This document shows, one piece after another, positions 8,017-13,180 of a stretch of DNA of 40,134 bases. Numbering within the stretch: position 1 is the first letter of the stretch; the number at the start of each line of letters is the position of its first letter. The notes under the pieces were generated by a model. It saw nothing but the letters and a program-made list of their open reading frames with translations. It did no database searches and was not told where the DNA came from. A program made the translations under genes and the position numbers. The stretch comes from a virus: the IMG/VR virus record IMGVR_UViG_3300044617_000745, positions 1 through 40,134 of that record; one strand, given 5' to 3'.

Positions 8017-8136
8017 CTACTCCGCCGGAACCGTGGCGCCGATGGCCAGGCCCCCAGCCGCGAGAGCGACGGCCAGGGGGAGGTTAGCGGTTGACGTGGC
8101 GAGTGCCAGCAAAACGAGAGCGGTGATGGTGCGCAT
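8017..8136 (-). CDS. 39-residue hydrophobic membrane microprotein
   Basis: Read from ATG at 8134-8136: MRTITALVLLALATSTANLP followed by LAVALAAGGLAIGATVPAE. It consists almost entirely of two hydrophobic segments with a short Thr/Asn-containing turn; the first could act as a signal-anchor. The start is set by the shared leader GGCAAACCAAGCC directly before ATG and a TATTGT box 28 nt upstream, both repeated at other genes. No family recognised; a small-membrane-pore or envelope-modifying role is possible. Its N terminus (M-x-T-x-T-A-L/A) resembles that of the TM-HTH microprotein next door. Confidence 0.6.
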   Translation of the reverse strand: MRTITALVLLALATSTANLPLAVALAAGGLAIGATVPAE

Positions 8137-8163
8137 GGCTTGGTTTGCCTGAACTACTCTCAC

Positions 8164-8169
8164 ACAATA
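8164..8169 (-). promoter_or_regulatory. early promoter -10 box TATTGT
   Basis: Minus-strand GCTATTGTGTGAGAGT, matching the element before the SSB-like gene (GCTACTGTATGAGAGT) at 13 of 16 positions; 28 nt before the ATG at 8136. Confidence 0.45.
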
Positions 8170-8236
8170 GCGACGCCTGGGACTGCGTCGAGGTTGCAGC
8201 GTCCCAGCGTTCACACTCTGTAACACTCGCAGGGGA

Positions 8237-8695
8237 TCAGGCCTGCCGCTTGTCCTCAACCGTGATCTGCAACGCCGGCGCCTGGGCCGCCAGGGTTTCC
8301 GGCGCAACCTCGCCGACCACCGCGCCAAGGTCTCGCATGAGTAACTGAGCTGATCCGATCTGGCCTTTACGGATAGCTGCGTCAATTGCTCTCATGCGCA
8401 TAGCCTGAAGACGTGAAACTATACTCTCGCGATCTTTGCTCCAGTCGTCCTCGTTCCACTGTTTCACGGCGTCCCAGTCACGCCATGCTGTAACTTCGCC
8501 GATGCTTTCGCGATCAGCATGATCTAGCACCAGCTGCCGAACGGGTAGGCCCGTCAACTGCCGCTTATAAAGCCGCTTGCGCCGCTCTTCAATCACGGCA
8601 TCTGGGTTCCGCTTGCCATAGGGTCGCGGTCTTTTCTCTACAGTCTCCGGAAGATCTTCCGGAACCACGCTGTTAGCTTCCGGCTGATCCGTCAC
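8237..8695 (-). CDS. terS: terminase small subunit
   Basis: 152 residues from GTG at 8693-8695, chosen because GGAG lies 9 nt upstream and a terminator separates it from the previous gene; an ATG at 8785 would read through that terminator. After a charged N terminus, residues about 40-75 form an HTH with KRQLTGLPVRQLVLDHA and a TAWRDWDAVKQW helix. A coiled-coil oligomerisation part (RLQAMRMRAIDAAIRKGQ) and a tail with ALQITVEDK follow. That order is typical of phage small terminases, which bind pac/cos DNA and load TerL. The nearby large subunit supports the call. Confidence 0.75.
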   Translation of the reverse strand: MTDQPEANSVVPEDLPETVEKRPRPYGKRNPDAVIEERRKRLYKRQLTGLPVRQLVLDHADRESIGEVTAWRDWDAVKQWNEDDWSKDRESIVSRLQAMRMRAIDAAIRKGQIGSAQLLMRDLGAVVGEVAPETLAAQAPALQITVEDKRQA

Positions 8696-8738
8696 AGTTA
8701 CAGTCTCCAATCTTTGGTTCAATCTTAAGCGCCCAGCG

Positions 8739-8762
8739 AAAAGCCCGACCGTGTGGCCGGGC
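8739..8762 (-). terminator. intrinsic terminator behind the ArdA-like gene
   Basis: Minus-strand stem GCCCGGCC/GGTCGGGC (one G-T pair) with ACAC loop, followed by TTTT. It is 24 nt past the stop at 8786. Confidence 0.75.
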
Positions 8763-8785
8763 CCGTAAGGTTTGCAGTGTGCCAA

Positions 8786-9424
8786 TCAGACCGACCGGAA
8801 GACCAGCCATTCACCGCCGCCTATGTCATGGAGCCGGTAACCGTCGCCAGTCTGTAGCTCACGCCATGCAGCGTCCCAGTCAATACAGTTAAGCGGCCAA
8901 TGCTGCTGATCACTGACCATGCCGGAATCGTAGGCGGTCTGCTCTGCAAAATCAGCACCAGCCCTTTCCTCTGACCAGCCCTCGGCTCTGCCCTGGTAGG
9001 CGTCCTCGATGTTGTCAGGGTCCAAGCCGTCAGCTTCCAACCGCGCCACCAGCTCAGCCCAGCCTTCGGGATTGTCATCCCCGAAGCCGAGCACTTCCAT
9101 AGCGTCGCACCATTCCGGCGTCAGCCAAAACCCGAAGCAAGCGCCATCCCCTTCAGACGCGCCAAAATAAAAGCCGGCGGGCGCCGCATCCTGCAGGCAA
9201 GCGGCCAGGCTCTCCAGGGCCCAGCCGGCCCGCTCAGCGTCCCAGTCAGACTCGCTGGAATCCTCGCCGACCAGCCGCTGCAGGTCTGGCAGCAGATCCG
9301 TAAGGTCTGCTCCGATCTGCTCTGCTGCGCCCCAGAACTTGACCAACAGATCTTCGGTCCTAAGGGTGTCGCAGCTGACGATCCAGGGAAAGGTCGCTAG
9401 CTGCTCTGGTGTGTACGTTGCCAT
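8786..9424 (-). CDS. ArdA-like acidic antirestriction protein
   Basis: 212 residues from ATG at 9422-9424. The C-terminal half has the ArdA-type sequence: IEDAYQG, an acidic EERAGADFAEQTAYDSG helix, then WPLNCIDWDAAWREL and a final VFRSV. The N-terminal half (residues 1-110) is a separate acidic domain with FYFGASEGDGACFGFW, unlike classical 165-residue ArdA. There is one Lys in the whole protein against dozens of Asp/Glu, the charge pattern of a DNA mimic that blocks type I restriction enzymes (family knowledge). The gene has its own TACCAT box and the GGCAAACCACC leader, and a terminator behind it, so it is a single-gene early unit. Confidence 0.72.
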   Translation of the reverse strand: MATYTPEQLATFPWIVSCDTLRTEDLLVKFWGAAEQIGADLTDLLPDLQRLVGEDSSESDWDAERAGWALESLAACLQDAAPAGFYFGASEGDGACFGFWLTPEWCDAMEVLGFGDDNPEGWAELVARLEADGLDPDNIEDAYQGRAEGWSEERAGADFAEQTAYDSGMVSDQQHWPLNCIDWDAAWRELQTGDGYRLHDIGGGEWLVFRSV

Positions 9425-9454
9425 GGTGGTTTGCCGTGGTGTGGCTTGTGTGCA

Positions 9455-9460
9455 ATGGTA
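9455..9460 (-). promoter_or_regulatory. putative -10 box TACCAT
   Basis: Minus-strand CCTTACCATTGCACACAAG, 31 nt before the ATG at 9424. Confidence 0.35.
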
Positions 9461-9480
9461 AGGCCTGAACCGGCCGGCCG

Positions 9481-10329
9481 TCAAACCAGAACCGGCGCCA
9501 GAGGATCGGTCGATCCATCAGGCCAGGGGTAGGGTTCCCGCCGCCATTCCTGCGAGGGATCCAGCAAGGGCAGCCCGGTCAGGTCTCGCAGATCGTAAAG
9601 GTCCAGCGCTTCCGCCACCTTTGAGATACGGATCCAGAACCCGCTGTTTTGCTCTTCTTCCCAGTACTGGTTAGACGCTTCCGCGCAAGTGTTGAAAAGG
9701 TCCAGCAGCTTAGGATCCAGCACGGCGTCGGGGATCAGGTCCAGCTGATCGTCAGCCCAGAACTTGGCAGTGCTCGGCCCATACTGGTTAGCCTCGACCA
9801 CTGCTAACGGGGCGTATTGCGCCAGTGCATCCCGTACGGCATTCCGCCACTCTGAAGCAGCCCAGCTGTTCCAGGCTTCCGTCTGGCAGTCCAGCTCAAG
9901 GGCGGAGTGGTCCCCGTCGTCCAGTACGGGGTAACTCTCCAGGGACTCTATGGTTTCGACCATGTCATCCGTCAGGAACCTAAGGTCCAGGGCGGTCCCG
10001 TCGGCGTCACCGTCTGCCCGCTCCAGCTCACGGCTGAACTGCTCACGGAAGACACGGGCGTTGGAGCGGTAGTGTGACGGGGCGTCGTAACCACCGGGCC
10101 AGCTGCAATCAGCGTCAAGTTTTGCCGGGCTGAAAAGCAACCTGCAGTTGCGCCAGTGTTGTTGCTGGCATTCGATCAGTGCAGCTTCTGCCGTCCGAAT
10201 GCCGAAACACGGCAGACGGTCCAGATCGTAGCCTCGTTGGTTCTGATCCCTGCGATCTAGGATCCAGGTTCCCTCGCAGCCGTCAAGGCGCTGCAGACGA
10301 TCCAGCAGAACAGGATTCGGTTTTGTCAT
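9481..10329 (-). CDS. hypothetical acidic protein next to ArdA-like gene
   Basis: 282 residues. It opens with MTKPNPVLLDRLQRLDGCEG and contains HYRSNARVFREQFSRELERA, a FLTDDMVETIESLESYP segment and a Trp-rich helix (WNSWAASEWRNAVRDALAQY). Strongly acidic, no signal peptide or membrane segment. I have seen similar proteins in phages without assigned function. Its charge, early-type promoter and position upstream of an antirestriction gene suggest a host-defence-evasion role (inference). The leader AGGCCTACCACGCC sits directly before ATG, with TACTGT 25 nt upstream. Confidence 0.65.
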   Translation of the reverse strand: MTKPNPVLLDRLQRLDGCEGTWILDRRDQNQRGYDLDRLPCFGIRTAEAALIECQQQHWRNCRLLFSPAKLDADCSWPGGYDAPSHYRSNARVFREQFSRELERADGDADGTALDLRFLTDDMVETIESLESYPVLDDGDHSALELDCQTEAWNSWAASEWRNAVRDALAQYAPLAVVEANQYGPSTAKFWADDQLDLIPDAVLDPKLLDLFNTCAEASNQYWEEEQNSGFWIRISKVAEALDLYDLRDLTGLPLLDPSQEWRREPYPWPDGSTDPLAPVLV

Positions 10330-10353
10330 GGCGTGGTAGGCCTAACGACTCAC

Positions 10354-10359
10354 ACAGTA
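10354..10359 (-). promoter_or_regulatory. early promoter -10 box TACTGT
   Basis: Minus-strand CATACTGTGTGAGTCG, 25 nt before the ATG at 10329. Confidence 0.45.
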
Positions 10360-10434
10360 TGGGCCCCAGCCCTGCCCACACTCTGCCTTTGTTGTGTAAC
10401 TTTACAATCCGGCCGGCTGGGTTGCTTGTGCTGT

Positions 10435-10456
10435 TACTGTGCAAGGGTTCACCCTT
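10435..10456 (+). promoter_or_regulatory. plus-strand early promoter TACTGT with 5' stem-loop
   Basis: TACTGT at 10435-10440 is the same element as on the minus strand (TACTGTGCAAG also at 7945-7955). Two nt later AAGGGT-TC-ACCCTT (10443-10456) forms a dyad that would be at or near the mRNA 5' end. Confidence 0.4.
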
Positions 10457-10467
10457 ACCGAGGGACC

Positions 10468-10716
10468 ATGCGCAGCATGCTGACAACGTGCCAGGCACCT
10501 TTACATGTCAGTCTGGCGGCCGTCGAGCGGGTGCCAGGCGGCCACCCTGAGCCAATCGTTGAGTTCAGGCGGCCCGGCGGTTGGCTTCTGAGCTCCTACT
10601 ACCTGTCGACGTTCCAGGGCATTACACAGGGTCTCAACCTTGACGGTGACGGGACCTATCTCAGCGCTGCCAGCGTCAAAGCGGGCCAGGCATGGTTGCG
10701 GGAGGTTCTGGCATGA
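10468..10716 (+). CDS. hypothetical early protein
   Basis: 82 residues from ATG at 10468, with AGGG 4 nt before it and a TACTGT promoter upstream. Contains IVEFRRPGGWLLSSYYLSTF and an ending SAASVKAGQAWLREVLA; looks like a small alpha/beta domain. No family recognised. Its stop overlaps the following ATG (ATGA), so the two genes form an operon. Confidence 0.65.
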   Translation: MRSMLTTCQAPLHVSLAAVERVPGGHPEPIVEFRRPGGWLLSSYYLSTFQGITQGLNLDGDGTYLSAASVKAGQAWLREVLA

Positions 10717-11135
10717 GCGGCGGCGAATGGACCACACAACGGGAGCGTAAACAGCTGGCGGCAGATACCCGCGAGCTGCTGCGCGAGCAGATCCGCAACG
10801 AAAAGCGCCAGTTACGGGACCTGCGGTATTGCGCGGAGCGCTCGACCTTAACTGCCGCAGAATGGCGCGATCTGCTGACGCTCCACCAACAGCACGGAAA
10901 GGAAGGGATCCGCGAGCTTTGGGAGAGCCTGATCCCATACTGGGAGGCTTGCCAGACCGTCAACCGGGGCGAGGCTTGCCCCAGTGATCTCAAACCGGCA
11001 GGCCTGAAATTATCCGCACAAAATGCGCGCACAGAACCGCTGACACGTCCAAAGCCAGGGGCACCACGTAAAGCCCGGACCGATAAGGGCAAAGCTCGCC
11101 CCAGCTATAAGCCACGCTCCAGGCAAACCGCCTAA
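10713..11135 (+). CDS. hypothetical helical protein with basic tail
   Basis: 140 residues from the ATG at 10713 that overlaps the preceding TGA. Residues 5-85 are predicted almost fully helical and charged (ERKQLAADTRELLREQIRNE), compatible with a coiled coil. The last 40 residues are Pro/Arg/Lys-rich (RPKPGAPRKARTDKGKARPS), probably disordered and nucleic-acid binding. No family recognised. ATGA coupling and the tail suggest a DNA- or RNA-associated early accessory protein. Confidence 0.65.
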   Translation: MSGGEWTTQRERKQLAADTRELLREQIRNEKRQLRDLRYCAERSTLTAAEWRDLLTLHQQHGKEGIRELWESLIPYWEACQTVNRGEACPSDLKPAGLKLSAQNARTEPLTRPKPGAPRKARTDKGKARPSYKPRSRQTA

Positions 11136-11182
11136 GTGATCACAGCCAACACCGCGGGGTTCCGGTTCGCCGGGATCCCGCT

Positions 11183-11401
11183 TTGCTGTGTCCCAGGTTG
11201 AGACTCGTGGGACACACCCCGAGACACCGTGGCCGGTCTGGCCGTCTACGCCCCAAGCACCAAGGCAACTACCGGAAATACCGGTGTTTAGGTGTTGGTG
11301 CTAGCCATGAATGGGTTTTAGCGCTTTACACAGTAAGCGGGGCTGCTAATGCTCCAGCCCAAGGGACATGTACCAGCCCTTTGAATGGCGGGGCGGCTTG
11401 A
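11183..11401 (+). CDS. possible small protein, degenerate zinc-ribbon-like
   Basis: An open frame from TTG at 11183 (72 residues): LCPRLRLVGHTPRHRGRSGR, then NYRKYRCLGVGASHEWVL. The spacing CP..., H, C..., H recalls small zinc ribbons, but the second Cys of each CxxC pair is replaced (CPRL, CLGV), so a metal site would be incomplete. It may be a decayed gene. It overlaps the convergent Cys-rich peptide gene by 84 bases and carries internal hairpins. Low certainty. Confidence 0.3.
   Translation: MLCPRLRLVGHTPRHRGRSGRLRPKHQGNYRKYRCLGVGASHEWVLALYTVSGAANAPAQGTCTSPLNGGAA
11187..11216. repeat. inverted repeat with the TGTCCCA core
   Basis: Perfect 9-bp arms TGTGTCCCA (11187-11195) and TGGGACACA (11208-11216) around a 12-base spacer. 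The core GTCCCA is the same as in the iteron array at 15.3-15.5 kb, in the same inverted orientation. Confidence 0.55.
11256..11302. repeat. nested inverted repeats
   Basis: Outer arms AGCACCAA/TTGGTGCT (11256-11263, 11295-11302) enclose an inner ACCGG-aaata-CCGGT hairpin (11271-11285). They lie inside the doubtful frame at 11183-11401, suggesting that this stretch may act as structured RNA or a binding site instead. Confidence 0.4.
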
Positions 11402-11506
11402 ATGGCTTGCCGGGATGCAGTAGCCGGCCGATGAGTACCAGCCAAGGGGGCAGGTGCCGGTTTTGATGACGGGCGGGGTGGTCAGAAGTACCAGGCTAAG
11501 AATCAC
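11318..11506 (-). CDS. Cys-rich repeat peptide (two CPLGW...YC units)
   Basis: 62 residues from a GTG that overlaps the TGA of the exonuclease gene (GTGA), a strong coupling sign. After a hydrophobic MILSLVLLTTPPVIKTG start come two related units: TCPLGWYSSAGYCIP and TCPLGWSISSPAYCVK, each with paired Cys 10 to 11 residues apart. This CP-x-GW-x-YC pattern is one I associate with short cyanobacterial and cyanophage peptides of unknown function. The hydrophobic start could aid export, where the Cys pairs could form disulphides (inference). The repeat is also visible at DNA level. Confidence 0.6.
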   Translation of the reverse strand: MILSLVLLTTPPVIKTGTCPLGWYSSAGYCIPASHSSRPAIQRAGTCPLGWSISSPAYCVKR

Positions 11507-12330
11507 GAGGCTTCGAGCTTCTCGAAGTACTGTACTACTCTAGCCATGAATGATTCCTCTGCGTCGGCGAGCTCGCGAGCCGACATTGAATGGACATTGG
11601 GGGCACCACAGCGGCGGGCCAGGACGACGACTGCTCCAGTGGGCCGGAGGCCTGTGAGGTGTTTCAGGCCGAGGCTGTAGGCCCCGCACTGGTCGATGTA
11701 TGAATGGCCCGGCGGGAGGCGTTCCAAGCCGTCTTCGTCGGTGGTGGTTTTGCGGCCCACGCTGGTCTTCCAGTCGGCTAGCACCAGCTCGTTGTTCTTC
11801 ATGCCGATCAGGGCGTCGCAGGTTCCAGCGAAGCCGGCCGGGTGATGAATGGAAAACTCAGACGCGAAGATCTCGGTCGCGTTAGCGGCGATCCAGTCGG
11901 AGAGGCCACGGGCGTAGCCGGAGGCGCTCCAGCCAACCCTAGGGACGGTGGGGCGGACTTTGGTCAGGGCCCACTGGGTGATCTTGGGTGGGATGCGGGC
12001 CAGGCCTTGGGAGTCCCAGTGAATGGCGTTGCGCTTGTTGGCGGTGCTGCGTGCCAGCCGCTGGGCGGTTTTGAGGAGATATTCGGCCTGTGAATGGGCC
12101 ATGTTGCCTCGGGTGGCGGCAACATTGCGCTGGGTGGTGGCCTCTTCGGGTCCCAGGCGGGCGATCCAGCGCTCCAGTCCGGTGGTGTCGCTGGTCTCTT
12201 TGAGGATATGGGTTACTGAGTGGTACACAGTGCCGTTTGCGTCTCGGTAGACGCGGAATGGGCCAGAGTTGTCTTGCTCCAGTCGCCATTTACGTAGGCC
12301 TGCCAGTACGTCTTGGGTATTGGAGGCCAT
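11503..12330 (-). CDS. PD-(D/E)XK exonuclease (RecB/Cas4-like)
   Basis: 275 residues from ATG at 12328-12330; an in-frame ATG 18 nt upstream is an alternative. Residues about 75-90 hold RGNMAHSQAEYLL (the His-containing motif of RecB-family nucleases); later GFAGTCDALIG supplies the first Asp, and LVLADWKTS gives the D-x-K core, followed by a YIDQCGAYSLGL helix (the Q-x3-Y motif). These are the hallmarks of RecB/lambda-exo-type nucleases. It probably resects DNA ends in phage recombination together with the adjacent SSB-like protein. No single-strand annealing partner was recognised nearby. Confidence 0.8.
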   Translation of the reverse strand: MASNTQDVLAGLRKWRLEQDNSGPFRVYRDANGTVYHSVTHILKETSDTTGLERWIARLGPEEATTQRNVAATRGNMAHSQAEYLLKTAQRLARSTANKRNAIHWDSQGLARIPPKITQWALTKVRPTVPRVGWSASGYARGLSDWIAANATEIFASEFSIHHPAGFAGTCDALIGMKNNELVLADWKTSVGRKTTTDEDGLERLPPGHSYIDQCGAYSLGLKHLTGLRPTGAVVVLARRCGAPNVHSMSARELADAEESFMARVVQYFEKLEAS

Positions 12331-12353
12331 GCAGATACTCTTTCCCATCTGGA

Positions 12354-12359
12354 TTCTAC
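12354..12359 (-). promoter_or_regulatory. putative -10 box TAGAAT
   Basis: Minus-strand GTAGTAGAATCC, 24 nt before the ATG at 12330. A TTGACA occurs only 8 nt upstream, too close to be its -35. Confidence 0.35.
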
Positions 12360-12384
12360 TACCTAGTGTCAAGCTCGGCGTGGC

Positions 12385-12434
12385 AATAAGAAGCCCCGGT
12401 CTTACACAGCGCACGGGGAACGCTGAAGCCGGGG
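12385..12434 (-). terminator. possible terminator behind the SSB-like gene
   Basis: Minus-strand CCCCGG ... CCGGGG arms (29-base loop) followed by CTTCTTATT, 22 nt past the stop at 12456. The long loop makes it weak. Confidence 0.4.
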
Positions 12435-12455
12435 TAAGTGATAACTCCAGTGTTA

Positions 12456-13037
12456 TCAGACAGCCTTGAAGGGGTTGGCTCCTGTCAAAAGCCTCGAAAT
12501 GTCGAAGCCTTCGGACTTCGCTTCAAGCCAGGCGGCGTCGATGTGCTCTTGACTGCCTTTCTTGCGGGGGACAGGGCGGACCGTGTACTCCGTCGTAAGG
12601 CCCGAGCCCTTTTTGCTGATCGTGAAGTCCCAGGCAAGCAGGTCCTCGTAATCCTCCATCTGGGAGATCTGGTCGATTTCCTTCAGGATGGACTTCTGTG
12701 TGATCTGCAGGACTTGGACTTTGCCGGACTCGTAGTTGTAGACCGGGACCGCAATGAAGAACTTCAGGTCGACGGTGCCGGGGCCGCCACGGCCTTCGCG
12801 TGCTTCAAAGTCGCCCAGCTCCACCGTGACGTCCTCGGGGGTGGGTTCTTGCTCGAAGCGGAAGGGCTTGGATTGGCCGGCGCATTGGCCCCAGACTTCG
12901 TAGCCCTCCAGGGGCTCGTCCGAGAGCAGTGCAAAGCGGACTGAGCCGCCGTCAGGAAGTTTGGAAAGTTGCAGGTAGCCGCCGCCGCTGCCCGAGCTGT
13001 TGACGTTGGCTGAAGCAGTCTTGGAAAGAAATGCCAT
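12456..13037 (-). CDS. single-stranded DNA-binding-like protein
   Basis: 193 residues from ATG at 13035-13037. The order is a Ser/Gly-rich start, YLQLSKLPDGGSVRFALLSD, an aromatic-rich EGYEVWG stretch, KPFRFEQEPTPED, a beta-rich middle (KFFIAVPVYNYESGKVQVLQ) and a helical QKSILKEIDQISQMEDYEDL. It matches cyanophage proteins I recall as annotated ssDNA-binding, functionally equivalent to gp2.5/gp32. A strongly acidic C-terminal tail is absent, which weakens the analogy. Position next to the exonuclease and across a divergent promoter region from the helicase-primase fits replication. It has the TACTGT box and a C-rich leader without Shine-Dalgarno. Confidence 0.6.
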   Translation of the reverse strand: MAFLSKTASANVNSSGSGGGYLQLSKLPDGGSVRFALLSDEPLEGYEVWGQCAGQSKPFRFEQEPTPEDVTVELGDFEAREGRGGPGTVDLKFFIAVPVYNYESGKVQVLQITQKSILKEIDQISQMEDYEDLLAWDFTISKKGSGLTTEYTVRPVPRKKGSQEHIDAAWLEAKSEGFDISRLLTGANPFKAV

Positions 13038-13080
13038 GGTGAATGGTCGGTTTGGGTGGTCGCCGGGTGGCAACTCTCAT

Positions 13081-13086
13081 ACAGTA
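13081..13086 (-). promoter_or_regulatory. early promoter -10 box TACTGT
   Basis: Minus-strand GCTACTGTATGAGAGT, 44 nt before the ATG at 13037, back to back with the plus-strand box at 13108. Confidence 0.45.
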
Positions 13087-13107
13087 GCACGGGGTTGCCT
13101 GGATGGC

Positions 13108-13147
13108 TACCATAGAAAAATGCCCCAAGGCTGCCGGCCTCGGGGCA
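13108..13147 (+). promoter_or_regulatory. plus-strand promoter TACCAT with 5'-terminal stem-loop
   Basis: TACCAT at 13108-13113 is followed after AGAAAAA by a stem (TGCCCC-A-AGG with CCT-C-GGGGCA, 13121-13147). The hairpin would be the first element of the helicase-primase mRNA. Read on the minus strand, the same hairpin followed by TTTTTC is a good terminator, so it may also insulate the divergent units. Confidence 0.45.
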
Positions 13148-13180
13148 CACTCAAAACTTTCACTGTAGGAGTCTAACATC

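Noticed and set aside
8696-8785. Longer small-terminase start at the ATG at 8785
   Set aside because: It would place the first 30 codons across a good terminator, while the GTG at 8695 has a well-placed GGAG.
12368-12373. TTGACA as a -35 box for the exonuclease gene
   Set aside because: Only 8 bases separate it from the TAGAAT hexamer, too short for a sigma-70 promoter.
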